NCBI GenBank assembly: GCA_041914785.1
Contig: JAYSCT010000056.1
Span: 1 to 29,603, forward strand
Reading direction: 5' to 3'
Length of the DNA stretch: 29,603 nt
From: Pelomonas sp041914785
GTDB taxonomy: Bacteria > Pseudomonadota > Gammaproteobacteria > Burkholderiales > Burkholderiaceae_C
Of this stretch, positions 1 through 7,590 are shown in pieces. The notes under the pieces were generated by a model, which saw only the letters and a list, made by a program, of their open reading frames with translations, did no database searches and was not told where the DNA came from. The translations under genes were made by a program, and so were the position numbers. The first letter of the stretch is position 1. Each line of letters opens with the position of its first letter.

Positions 1-106
1 CCCCGGGGGGTGGGGCGGGGGGGCCCCCCCCCCCCGCCCTGGGCGGCCCCGGGGGGGGCCCCCCCGGGCGCCGCCCGCGTCCAGCGTGGCGCGCCTGGGC
101 GAGGGG
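1..106 (-). repeat. Partial/degenerate copy F of the dispersed 3' repeat
   Basis: On the minus strand, a few bases after the stop of the first cyclase gene, the sequence opens with CCCCTCGCCC and then a GACGCGGGC block, as in the 5' part of copies A and E. It then runs into an extreme G/C tract: only two of positions 1-79 (11 and 40) are not G or C, and runs of G or C reach about a dozen bases. The hairpins H2-H4 of the other copies are not recognisable. The window edge may cut the element, or the tract may be an assembly or contig-end artefact. Confidence 0.5.
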
Positions 107-112
107 CCTACT

Positions 113-1105
113 TCAGGCCGCCAAACTCAATCTGTCCCGGCCAGCATGCTTGGCGATGTAGAGCGCCTCGTCGGCCGCCTGCATCAGCGCCTGGGCGCTC
201 AGGTAGGGGTGGGCCGGGCTGGCGGCGGCCAGGCCCACGCTCAGCGTCAGGTCGCCCTCGCCATCGGGCAGGCGCAGCGCGCGCAGGTCGTCGCGCAGCT
301 GCTCCAGCACGCCCTGAGCCTCGGCCATGCCGACGCCGGGCAGCAGCGCGACGAACTCCTCGCCGCCCAGGCGGGCGACAACATCGGTGTCGCGCTTGAA
401 GCGCTCGTTCAGCAGGCCGGCCACGCGCTGCAGCGCGGCGTCTCCCGCGGCGGCGCCGTGACGCTGGTTGAACTGCTTGAACTCGTCCAGATCCAGCACG
501 GCCAGCGCCAGCAGGCCGCGCTGGCGCTGGGCGCGCTTGAACTCGCGGCGCAGCGCTTCGTCGAAGGCGCGCTGGTTGTCCAGCCCGGTCAGCGCGTCGG
601 TGCGGGCCAGGCTGGCCAGCTCGCGCTGGTTGGCCTCCAGCGCCAGCTGGGCCTGCTCCAACAGCAGGCGTTGCTGCGTCAGCTCGCGGCGCAGCTCGCG
701 GGCATGCTGGTCCTGCTGCCACAGCGATCCGCGCACGCGGCGCATCGCGTGGCCGATGCGATCCAGCTCCGCCGCCAGCCCCGGCGTCGGCGCGGCGTCC
801 TCCGGCGTTAGCGGCACGGGGGAGGACTCGATCGCCTCGCAGCCGGCCGCCAGCCGGCGCAGCGGCCGCAGCATCAGCATCTCGACGAGCAGCAGTTGGG
901 CCGCGCTGAGCAGCAGCACCAGCCAGGCGGTGCGCGCCAGGCCCTCGGCCGGCACGACGAAGCCGCCCAGGCTCCACTCGAAGACGGCCACGATGGCGCA
1001 GGTCAGCAGCGGCACGCCGACGCCCAGCCGCAACCGCAGCGACCCCAGCCGGCGCGGCATGGCGTCAGCGTCGTCCAGCGGAGGTGCGGCGGAATCGGTG
1101 TTCAT
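113..1105 (-). CDS. Membrane diguanylate cyclase (GGDEF, I-site present)
   Basis: Predicted to make cyclic di-GMP from two GTP at the inner membrane. The 330-residue protein has two hydrophobic segments (about 28-48 and 58-79), a short HAMP-like or linker region, a coiled-coil stretch (about 130-165) and a C-terminal GGDEF domain. The active-site motif is intact as GGEEF (247-251). An RxxD inhibitory site (RDTD, 238-241) sits exactly five residues upstream, so product feedback inhibition is expected. I chose the ATG at 1105 because the protein then begins MNTDSAAPP; an in-frame ATG at 1135 would add ten residues of no obvious value. The two short helices leave little periplasmic sensor, so the input signal is unknown. 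The gene is divergent from the secreted-protein gene at 1222, and repeat copy F follows its stop. Confidence 0.9.
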   Translation of the reverse strand: MNTDSAAPPLDDADAMPRRLGSLRLRLGVGVPLLTCAIVAVFEWSLGGFVVPAEGLARTAWLVLLLSAAQLLLVEMLMLRPLRRLAAGCEAIESSPVPLTPEDAAPTPGLAAELDRIGHAMRRVRGSLWQQDQHARELRRELTQQRLLLEQAQLALEANQRELASLARTDALTGLDNQRAFDEALRREFKRAQRQRGLLALAVLDLDEFKQFNQRHGAAAGDAALQRVAGLLNERFKRDTDVVARLGGEEFVALLPGVGMAEAQGVLEQLRDDLRALRLPDGEGDLTLSVGLAAASPAHPYLSAQALMQAADEALYIAKHAGRDRLSLAA

Positions 1106-1221
1106 GGGACAGGCAACTGCTCGACAAATTGTCACGGTCGCACCGGCTGCTGTGCGCAGTGGCGGGCTCGGGGTTTGTCAGGGGGTGGGGACCCCGCCGC
1201 GGCGCGCCTAGAGTGCGCGGC

Positions 1222-1929
1222 ATGAAGCTGACCCGCATGTGCCTGCTGGCGGCGTGGGCCGCCCCGGCACTGGCCGACCCGGGCTACTACGTCGTCACGC
1301 CGTACGACCAGGCCGGCCGCATCGGCGCCGAGCTGCGCTACTGGACGGTCAAGCCGCCCGACGAGGAAGCGCAGCTGTGGCCGGAGCTGGGCCTCAGCTG
1401 GGGCCTGAGCACGCGCTGGACGACGCGGGTGCTGGCGAGCTGGATCGGCTACGGCGCGTCCGACCAGGTGCTGTCCAGCCTGAACTGGCAGAACGTCGTG
1501 CTGCTGACCCAGGGCGAGAAGCCGTACGACCTGGCCCTGCATGCGCAGTTGATCCGCAACGTGGGCCAGAGCCATGCGCTGGAGCTGGGCCCGGCCTGGC
1601 AGACCGACCTCGGGCGGCTCAAGCTCAATGCCAACGTGTTCTGGGAGTACGACAGCCGCCGGCACGACACGCGGCTGAAGCTGCAGTGGCGCGGCCTCTA
1701 CCGCGTGGCGCCGGGCTGGCGGCTGGGTCTGCAGGGCTTCAGCGAAGTGGGGCAATGGAACGACTGGGCGTCGCGCCGGCGCCAGTCCCACCGCGCCGGG
1801 CCGGCGCTGCTGGCCACGCTGTGGGACGAGGGCCGCGACACGGTGACGCTGAACACGGCCTTCCTGTGGGGCAAGACCTACGGCAGCCGCGGCGACATGT
1901 TCACGATGCAGCTGCTCTGGCTGACGTGA
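1222..1929 (+). CDS. Secreted protein of unknown function, possible small beta-barrel
   Basis: A 235-residue protein with a clear N-terminal signal peptide (about residues 1-18, cleavage after ALA-D). The mature part is rich in Trp, Tyr and alternating polar/hydrophobic residues, and the last stretch ends in an amphipathic beta-like strand (MQLLWLT). This fits a small outer-membrane beta-barrel, but I do not recognise a family. The ATG at 1222 was chosen because it starts the signal peptide; the open frame reaches back to 1084 without a plausible leader. No strong Shine-Dalgarno sequence is visible. Repeat copy A begins directly after the TGA stop, and the next gene is convergent. Function is not assignable from sequence alone. 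Confidence 0.75.
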   Translation: MKLTRMCLLAAWAAPALADPGYYVVTPYDQAGRIGAELRYWTVKPPDEEAQLWPELGLSWGLSTRWTTRVLASWIGYGASDQVLSSLNWQNVVLLTQGEKPYDLALHAQLIRNVGQSHALELGPAWQTDLGRLKLNANVFWEYDSRRHDTRLKLQWRGLYRVAPGWRLGLQGFSEVGQWNDWASRRRQSHRAGPALLATLWDEGRDTVTLNTAFLWGKTYGSRGDMFTMQLLWLT

Positions 1930-1930
1930 G

Positions 1931-2148
1931 CCCCTCGCCCGGTCTTGCGCCGCTGAACGCGGGCAAGCCCAGTCGGTCTTGCAGACCGCGCAGCCGACAG
2001 AGCGACTGCCCCTCGGCAGGCACGACGAGTCCTCAGGACTCGCCGTGTCCGGCCTCGGCCCCCGAGGGGACGGCGATGCTCGTGGCATCGAGCCACGAGC
2101 ACATCGCCCTACGCGGGCCGGCTTGGGGCGGCCCGGCGCTCGGCCCGC
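1931..2148 (+). repeat. Dispersed structured repeat, long copy A
   Basis: Begins one base after the stop of the upstream plus-strand gene. Successive hairpins: H1 (CTTGC 1944-1948 with GCAAG 1963-1967 around the conserved block CCGCTGAACGCGG); GGTCT/AGACC near 1975-1987; central CGAGTCC 2026-2032 with GGACTCG 2036-2042; H2 (CCTCGG/CCGAGG near 2053-2067); the large H3 (GGCGATGCTCGTGGC 2072-2086 with GCCACGAGC and ATCGCC to 2108); and H4 closed by CGGGCCG/CGGCCCG, ending near 2148. Copies B and E share this long form. It fills the whole gap between two convergent genes. Confidence 0.9.
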
Positions 2149-2158
2149 ATTCCCACCG

Positions 2159-3241
2159 TCAGGCGGCCTCGCTCTCGGTGTCCGCGATGGTGCGGTTGCG
2201 CCCGGCCTGCTTGGCCTCGTAGAGCGCGCGGTCGGCGGCATTCAGCAGGTCGGCGAAGCTGGTGGCCTCGGCCGGCAGCATGGCCAGGCCGACGGACAGC
2301 GTGGCGCCGAGCGTGCCGCCGTCTGGCGTGACGAACGGCGCGTCCTGCACCATCTGCCGGATGCGCTCGGCCACCTCGCGGGCGCCGGCCAGGTCGGTGC
2401 GCGGCAGCAGCACGACGAACTCCTCGCCGCCGTAGCGCGCGGCCAGGTCGCCGGTGCGCAGCGAGCGCTGGATCAGCCCGCCCACCTGGCGCAGCACCTC
2501 GTCACCCGTGGGGTGGCCGTGGCCGTCGTTGATGGCCTTGAAGTGGTCGATGTCCAGGAACAGGCAGGCCAGCGGGTAACGGTGGCGCACGGCCTGGCTG
2601 AACTCGATGAGGCTGCGGTGGTCGAAGTAGCGGCGGTTGTGCACGCCGGTCAGGCCGTCAGTCATGCCGGCGCGGCGCAGCCGCTCGCGGTTGAGCATGC
2701 TCTCGATGGCGATGGCGGCGATGGCCGCCAGCCGGTCCAGGAACTTGGTGCCGGAGGCGGCGTCGTAGCGCTCGGCATCGCGCGCGCCGAAGTGCAGGCT
2801 GCCGATCAGCAGGCCTTGCCGGATCAGCGGCAGCAGCGCCGCCGAGCGCACCGGCGTGCCGGCACCGAAGGCCGCGGCCAGCAGCGCCTCGTCATGGCCG
2901 GGGCCGATGAGGCGCGTGGTGCGCGTGGTGCCGAAGATGTCCTTCAGCGGCCCGTGGCCCTCCAACAGCTGCGGCGCCTTGGCCATGGGCAGGCTGGGCA
3001 GCGCGCGGCGCAGCTCGCCGTCGGGGTCCAGCAGCCACAGCTCGGCCGCGTCCAGTCCGAAGTCCGCCCGGCAGTCCACCAGCAGCAGGTTGACCAGCTC
3101 CTCCATGGAGCCCACCGAGATGAGGCGGCGCTCCAGCGCGTCGAAGCGGTCCAGCTTGCGCTCGTTGGCCGTGGCGGCTTCGAGCAGCGTCTGCAGCTGG
3201 CGGCGCAGTTCCTGGACTTGGGCTTGGGGGTCGGCGGTCAT
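2159..3241 (-). CDS. Diguanylate cyclase with N-terminal GAF/DUF484-like sensor
   Basis: A 360-residue soluble protein. Residues 1-35 form a coiled coil, about 36-185 look like a GAF or DUF484-type sensory domain (pattern ending DFGLDAAELWLLD near 60-72), and about 190-355 form a GGDEF domain. GGEEF is intact at 271-275, and the RxxD inhibitory site (RTGD, 262-265) lies five residues upstream, so it should be an active, feedback-inhibited cyclase. The start at 3241 is supported by the ATGA overlap with the stop of the pseudouridine synthase gene (TGA at 3240-3238), which implies translational coupling. No transmembrane helix is visible, so it senses something cytoplasmic or a partner protein. 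The family assignment of the N-terminal domain is tentative; the cyclase call is firm. Confidence 0.9.
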   Translation of the reverse strand: MTADPQAQVQELRRQLQTLLEAATANERKLDRFDALERRLISVGSMEELVNLLLVDCRADFGLDAAELWLLDPDGELRRALPSLPMAKAPQLLEGHGPLKDIFGTTRTTRLIGPGHDEALLAAAFGAGTPVRSAALLPLIRQGLLIGSLHFGARDAERYDAASGTKFLDRLAAIAAIAIESMLNRERLRRAGMTDGLTGVHNRRYFDHRSLIEFSQAVRHRYPLACLFLDIDHFKAINDGHGHPTGDEVLRQVGGLIQRSLRTGDLAARYGGEEFVVLLPRTDLAGAREVAERIRQMVQDAPFVTPDGGTLGATLSVGLAMLPAEATSFADLLNAADRALYEAKQAGRNRTIADTESEAA

Positions 3242-4143
3242 CGGGACATCATTGTCGCGGCGTCGCGTGAAAAGTACCGTCGCGCGCCCGTCACCGGGTC
3301 CGTGAACGCGATCTCGCGCGCCACCAGCTGCAGCGGCGCGTCGAAGCGCGGCGGGTTCTCGTGCGGCTGCAGCACCGGGTAGATGCGGTCGCCGACGATG
3401 GGCAGGCCCAGCGCGTTCATCTGCACGCGCAGCTGGTGGCGCTGGCCGGTGTGCGGGCGCAGCTCGTAGCGGGCCAGGCCATCGGCCCGCCGTTCGACCA
3501 GGTCGATGCGCGTCTCGGCGTTGGGATCGCCGGGCACGACCTGCATCTGCATGAAGTCGTCGCCATCGGGCTCGGCCAGCCGGTGGCGCACGACGCGCGG
3601 CCAGGGGCCCTCGCCGGCCGGCGCGACGGCCTCGTAGACCTTGTCGACCGTGCGGTCGCGGAACAGCCGGTGGTAAGCGTCGCGGTCCTGCGGCCGCACC
3701 GCGAAGACCACCAGCCCGGCGGTCTCGCGATCCAGCCGGTGGATGGGGACGAGGTCGGCCAGGCCGGTGGCATGGCGCAGCCGCGCCATCAGCGTCTGGC
3801 GGGCATAGAGACCGCTGGGCGTAACGGGCAGGAAGTGCGGCTTGTCGGCCACCAGCAGGTGCTCGTCCTGGAAGACGACGCGGGCCTCGAAGGGCACGAC
3901 GGGCTCGTCGGCCAGGTAGCGCCAGTAGTAGACGCGGCGGTGGGGCTGGTAGGCCGCGGCGACGGGCTGGCCATCGTCGTCGACGACGTCGCCGCGCGCC
4001 AGCCGCTCGGGCCAGTCGTCGACGCGCGGCAGGCGTTCGGCGAGGAAGGCGGCCGTCGTCGCCCACGGCCCGGGCGGACAGAACACGGCGCTGGCGGCCA
4101 CGCCGTCGCGCAGCGGCAGCGCCGGTTTGGGAGGGCGGGCCAC
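3238..4143 (-). CDS. RluA-family RNA pseudouridine synthase
   Basis: Isomerises a specific uridine to pseudouridine in rRNA or tRNA; the target base cannot be read from the sequence. The 301-residue protein carries the family signature HRLDRETAG at 135-143, with catalytic Asp138, and the later conserved block ELRPHTGQRHQLRVQ. I propose a GTG start at 4143, twelve bases past the stop of the preceding minus-strand gene (stop codon 4157-4155). No ATG lies between that stop and the conserved N-terminal sequence, and the longer upstream frame overlaps the neighbouring gene entirely. The stop overlaps the ATG of the GAF/GGDEF gene. RluA relatives with an N-terminal region of about 100 residues before the catalytic domain are usual, so the length is normal. 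Confidence 0.85.
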   Translation of the reverse strand: MARPPKPALPLRDGVAASAVFCPPGPWATTAAFLAERLPRVDDWPERLARGDVVDDDGQPVAAAYQPHRRVYYWRYLADEPVVPFEARVVFQDEHLLVADKPHFLPVTPSGLYARQTLMARLRHATGLADLVPIHRLDRETAGLVVFAVRPQDRDAYHRLFRDRTVDKVYEAVAPAGEGPWPRVVRHRLAEPDGDDFMQMQVVPGDPNAETRIDLVERRADGLARYELRPHTGQRHQLRVQMNALGLPIVGDRIYPVLQPHENPPRFDAPLQLVAREIAFTDPVTGARRYFSRDAATMMSR

Positions 4144-4154
4144 GGCGGCGGCGC

Positions 4155-5045
4155 CTACTCGATGCGCGGCCCGCCGCGGGCGCGCTCGTCCATGTAGGCG
4201 TTCAGGCGCTTCATGTCCTGCGGCGTGGCGCGGTCGCCGCGCCAGGCGCGCACCCAGGCCTCGCGGTCGGGCTCGCGGGCCAGCGCGCGCACGGCCGCGT
4301 CGATGGCCTCGATGTGGCGGCGGCCCTCCGGCGTGCGGCTGCAGGACACGGTGGCCAGCAGCGTGCTGCGGCCCTCGGCCACCGGCAGCGCGACGAGGGC
4401 ACCGGGGTCGCCGATGCGTTTCAGGTGGTCCTGCATGACGGCCGGGTAGTCCAGCGTGTAGTCCATGCGGCCGGCGCGCAGCATGTCCAGCAACTGGCTG
4501 CTGAGCTGGGCGCCCACGGCCAGACGCGGCACGTCGTGGCGGCCCAGCAGCGTGTCGATCTGCGGGCCGAAGGCGCGGTCGCGCGCCAGCAGCAGGCGCA
4601 GCTCGGGGCGCTGCAGCAGGTCGGCCAGCACGACGCGGCCATCGGCCGGCGCGCCCTGCATGACGCGGGCCAGCGCGTCGCGGCGCACGATGACGTGGAT
4701 CTCGCGCGACACCAGCGGCGGGTACAGGTGCGAGAAGTACAGCCAGGCCAGCCGCTCGGGCGTGCGCACGTGCAGCGTGGAGCACAGCGTCTGGCCGCTG
4801 CGCGACAGTGCCTCGTAGCGCGCCGTGCTGGCTTCGACGAACTCATGCCGGAAGCCGGCCATGCGCGGCAGCAGCACGCGCATGAAGCCGTCCACCTCAC
4901 CCCGCCCCAGCTCGGCCACGCTGCGCGGCGCGTGGCCGTCGCGGAAGTTGAAATGCGGCGGCATGTCTTGCGCCACCCAGCGCAGGGTGTCGGCGTGCGC
5001 GAGCGAGGCCATGACGCCGACGCAAAGAAGGAGCGCAAATCGCAT
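4155..5045 (-). CDS. Periplasmic solute-binding-like protein (SBP family 3 type)
   Basis: A 296-residue exported protein with a signal peptide (about 1-18, cleavage after AHA-D). The mature start, LRWVAQDMPPHFNF, and later blocks resemble the group of transporter-like extracellular binding proteins related to family 3 amino-acid binding proteins that lack a cognate transporter nearby. The start at 5045 is chosen because it opens the signal peptide; the frame upstream (to 5090) lies in repeat copy B. There is no permease or ATPase next to it, so a sensory or orphan role is possible. It is followed, twelve bases later, by the pseudouridine synthase start and is probably cotranscribed with it. 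The ligand is unknown. Confidence 0.7.
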   Translation of the reverse strand: MRFALLLCVGVMASLAHADTLRWVAQDMPPHFNFRDGHAPRSVAELGRGEVDGFMRVLLPRMAGFRHEFVEASTARYEALSRSGQTLCSTLHVRTPERLAWLYFSHLYPPLVSREIHVIVRRDALARVMQGAPADGRVVLADLLQRPELRLLLARDRAFGPQIDTLLGRHDVPRLAVGAQLSSQLLDMLRAGRMDYTLDYPAVMQDHLKRIGDPGALVALPVAEGRSTLLATVSCSRTPEGRRHIEAIDAAVRALAREPDREAWVRAWRGDRATPQDMKRLNAYMDERARGGPRIE

Positions 5046-5063
5046 GTTCAGCGTCGCGTTCAA

Positions 5064-5281
5064 GCGGGCCGAGCGCCGGGCCGCTCGCAAGCCGGCCCGC
5101 CAGGGCGATGTGCTTGCGGCTCAATGCCGCAAGCATCGCCGCCCCCTCGGGGGCCGAGGCCGGACACGGCGAGTCCTGAGGACTCGTCGTGCCTGCCGAG
5201 GGGCAGTCGCTCTGTCGGCTGCGCGGTCTGCAAGACCGACCGGGCTCGCCCGCGTGCAGCGCGGCGGGACAGGGCGAGGGG
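5064..5281 (-). repeat. Dispersed structured repeat, long copy B
   Basis: Reads on the minus strand, beginning about nine bases after the murA stop and ending about 20 bases before the next start. Its central hairpin is identical to that of copy A (CGAGTCC, loop TCA, GGACTCG). Its H3 carries the stem CTTGCGGC/GCCGCAAG, like copies C and D, where copy A has CTCGTGGC/GCCACGAG. The H4 arms CGGGCCG/CGGCCCG are kept. The H1 region is slightly altered (CGCGCTGCACGCG). Confidence 0.9.
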
Positions 5282-5290
5282 CGCCACGTT

Positions 5291-6592
5291 CTAGTCGCCT
5301 TCCACCCACTCGATGCGCGCGCCCAGCTCGCAGATGTGCTCGACGAAGTTGGGGTGCGCGCGGCGGATGGGCGTCGCGTTGCGGATCACGCTCTTGCCGG
5401 GCACGCTGGCGGCCACCATCAGCAGCGCGATGGCGACGCGGATGATGTAGGGGCTCTCCACCTCGGCCGGGCTCAGCGGCTTGCCGCCGAAGGTGATCAT
5501 GCGGTGCGGGTCGCTGAGGAACGCGTGCGCGCCGAACTTGGCGAGCTCGCTGGTCCAGCCCATCGCGCCGTCGTAGATCTTGTTCCAGAACATCACGCTG
5601 CCCTCGGCCTTGACGCCCAGGGCCACGAAGATGGGCAGCAGGTCCACTGGCACATAGGGCCAGGGCGCGGCTTCCACCTTCTGCAGGATGTTGCGCGTGA
5701 AGGGTTCCTTGACCTTCAGCGGGCCGTCCACGACGCAGCGGCTCCAGCCGTCCTCGTGGACGATCTGCACGCCGAACTTCGCGAAGGTGCGGTCCAGCAG
5801 CGGGAACATCTCCGGCGCGCCGTTCTTGACCTGCACATTGCCGCCCGTGATGGCGCCCAACGCGAGGAAGGTGACGATCTCGTGGAAATCCTCGGTGAAG
5901 GTGTAGTCGGCGCCGCCCAGCTCCTGCACGCCGGTGATCTTCAGCTTGGACGTGCCGTGGCCTTCGATCCTGGCGCCCAGCAGCGACATGAAGTTGCAGA
6001 ACTCCTGCACATGCGGCTCGCTGGCGGCGTTGGTCAGCGTGGACGTGCCCTCGGCCAGCGCGGCGCACAGCACGAAGTTCTCGGTCGTCGTGACGGAGGC
6101 GTAGTCGGTCCAGTGGTCGTTGGCCTTGAGCGGGCGATCCACGCGAAGCACCAGGCCGTCGGGCAGGCGCTCGACATCGGCACCGAAGCGCTGGAACACC
6201 TCCACGTGCGGGTCGATCTCGCGGGCGCCCAGCGTGCAGCCCTTGACGTCGTCCTCGATGCGCGCGGCGCCGAAGCGCGCCATCAGGCCGGGCACCAGCA
6301 TGATGGAGGAGCGCATCTCCTCCGGCAGGCGGTCGATGGCCGCGTCGAAATGCGTGTCCTTGTGATGGACGTCGAGGATGCCGGTCTTGAAGTCCAGCTC
6401 CACGTGCGAACCCAGCTTGCGGAAGACCTCGACGATCTTCTTGACGTCGGTGATCTCGGGCAAGCCGCGCAGGCGCACGGGCTGCTGGGTCAGCAGCGTC
6501 GCGCACAGGATGGGCAGGACGGCGTTCTTGTTGGCCGAGGGAATGATGCGGCCCGAGAGGGGCGTGCCGCCGTGGACGATCAGGTGGGACAT
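5291..6592 (-). CDS. murA: MurA-like UDP-GlcNAc 1-carboxyvinyltransferase, divergent
   Basis: MurA transfers enolpyruvate from PEP to UDP-GlcNAc, the first committed step of peptidoglycan synthesis, in the cytoplasm. The 433-residue protein keeps the recognisable catalytic positions: Lys22-Asn23 in SANKNAVLP, Arg94 in MRSSI, Cys119 in GCTLGAREIDPH (equivalent to the fosfomycin-target cysteine), Asp317 in VPVDLLP and Arg385 near the C-terminus. Many other segments differ from the usual proteobacterial MurA (for example FTEDFHEIVTFLALG and the SPYIIRVAIALLM block where DLRAGAALVLAG is expected). It is also not beside the usual hisG/mla/bolA genes. It may therefore be a second MurA-type paralogue. 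The start at 6592 gives MSHLIVHGG; the frame to 6661 adds an unlikely Pro-rich leader. Confidence 0.75.
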   Translation of the reverse strand: MSHLIVHGGTPLSGRIIPSANKNAVLPILCATLLTQQPVRLRGLPEITDVKKIVEVFRKLGSHVELDFKTGILDVHHKDTHFDAAIDRLPEEMRSSIMLVPGLMARFGAARIEDDVKGCTLGAREIDPHVEVFQRFGADVERLPDGLVLRVDRPLKANDHWTDYASVTTTENFVLCAALAEGTSTLTNAASEPHVQEFCNFMSLLGARIEGHGTSKLKITGVQELGGADYTFTEDFHEIVTFLALGAITGGNVQVKNGAPEMFPLLDRTFAKFGVQIVHEDGWSRCVVDGPLKVKEPFTRNILQKVEAAPWPYVPVDLLPIFVALGVKAEGSVMFWNKIYDGAMGWTSELAKFGAHAFLSDPHRMITFGGKPLSPAEVESPYIIRVAIALLMVAASVPGKSVIRNATPIRRAHPNFVEHICELGARIEWVEGD

Positions 6593-6646
6593 CGATGGAG
6601 GAAGGTCGGGGCGCGCAAGCGGCGCGCGGAGCGGATTGTCGGGGTT

Positions 6647-6660
6647 TGCGGCCGGCCGCA
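6647..6660. other. Perfect 14-bp palindrome in trhO-murA gap
   Basis: TGCGGCCGGCCGCA is fully self-complementary and lies in the 108-base gap between trhO and murA, about 55 bases upstream of the murA start. It could be a protein-binding site or just GC-rich chance; nothing else in the window repeats it. Confidence 0.25.
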
Positions 6661-6700
6661 CGCGGCGCGGGTACGGAAGGTTTGCTCCGGGCTGGGGGAA

Positions 6701-7507
6701 TCAATCCTCCGCGCCGGGGTCCAGCCGCCGGGCGCGGTTCAGCCGCCAGGCGTCGGCCGGGTCGGTGAACACCTGCGCGGCCGTCGTGCCCGTCTCGCGG
6801 CCGGCGGCGTCGATGGCGATGCGCTTGTCGAACACGTAGCACTCGCCTTCCCAGTCCCGCGCGGCATCGGGAAACGCGTCAAGGAAGTTCAGGATGCCGC
6901 CGTCCAGCTGCGCCACCTTCAGGCCCTGCGCCTGCATCCACGCTGCCGTCTTCTCGCAGCGGATGCCGCCGGTGCAGTACATGGCCACCGTCCTGCCCTG
7001 CCACTCGTCGCGGTGAGCCTCGACATAGGCCGGGAAATCGCGGAAGTGCGCCACGCCGGGGTCGATGGCGCCGCGGAAGCGGCCGAGCTTGAACTCGAAC
7101 GTGTTGCGGTTGTCGAGAACCACCGTGTCCGGGTCGTCCAGCAGCTCGCGCCAGCGCTGCGGGCTGACATGGGTGTCGGTGGCCTCGCCGCCGCTGACGC
7201 CGCCTGTCACCCCGGGGATGCCGAAGGCGACGATCTCGCGCTTGACGGACACCTTGAGCAGGCTGAACGGCGGGCGCTCGCAGGCGTTGTGCTTGAAGTG
7301 CAGACCGGCGAAACCGGGCTGCTGCTGCAGCGCGGCCTCGAAGCGCGCCAGCACGTCGGCCGGGCCGGCAACGGCGGCGCTCAGGCCCTCGGTGGCGACC
7401 AGCACGACGCCGCCCAGCCCCGCCGCGGCCTCGCGCAGCCAGGCGGCAAAGGCGGTCGGGTCGGCGACCGGCGTGAAACGGTAGAAGGAGCTGTGGACCA
7501 GGGACAT
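6701..7507 (-). CDS. trhO: tRNA uridine(34) hydroxylase TrhO, rhodanese family
   Basis: TrhO (formerly YceA) hydroxylates the 5-position of U34 in certain tRNAs, giving ho5U, using oxygen. The 268-residue protein has the N-terminal TrhO domain (about 1-95) and a rhodanese domain with Cys178 in the loop CTGGIRC and the conserved LDNRNTFEFKLG block near 131-142. It is shorter than E. coli TrhO (about 350 residues) because it lacks most of the C-terminal extension; this shorter form is plausible for betaproteobacteria. The start at 7507 lies 83 bases from the divergent psd start, so both promoters share that gap. It reads toward murA but is separated from it by 108 bases. Confidence 0.9.
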   Translation of the reverse strand: MSLVHSSFYRFTPVADPTAFAAWLREAAAGLGGVVLVATEGLSAAVAGPADVLARFEAALQQQPGFAGLHFKHNACERPPFSLLKVSVKREIVAFGIPGVTGGVSGGEATDTHVSPQRWRELLDDPDTVVLDNRNTFEFKLGRFRGAIDPGVAHFRDFPAYVEAHRDEWQGRTVAMYCTGGIRCEKTAAWMQAQGLKVAQLDGGILNFLDAFPDAARDWEGECYVFDKRIAIDAAGRETGTTAAQVFTDPADAWRLNRARRLDPGAED

Positions 7508-7558
7508 CGCCCCGCATTGTCCGCGCTGACCCTAGGCCTGCCGCGCGGGGGGCGCTCC

Positions 7559-7564
7559 TAGAAT
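7559..7564 (+). promoter_or_regulatory. Candidate -10 box for psd (TAGAAT)
   Basis: TAGAAT lies 27 bases upstream of the psd ATG in the short divergent gap with trhO. No good -35 hexamer sits 16-18 bases upstream, so this is only a candidate. Confidence 0.3.
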
Positions 7565-7590
7565 CCGCGACCCTCCACGGCCCCGATGCC

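Noticed and set aside
2021..2042. Central hairpin of copy A as an intrinsic terminator
   Set aside because: The stem is GC-rich but no T-run follows in either direction, and in copies B and C the element lies between genes that look cotranscribed.
1931..2148. Repeat copies as CRISPR units, tRNAs or insertion sequences
   Set aside because: Copies are far apart, without spacers or cas genes; no tRNA cloverleaf or acceptor sequence; no transposase frame or terminal inverted repeats enclosing one.
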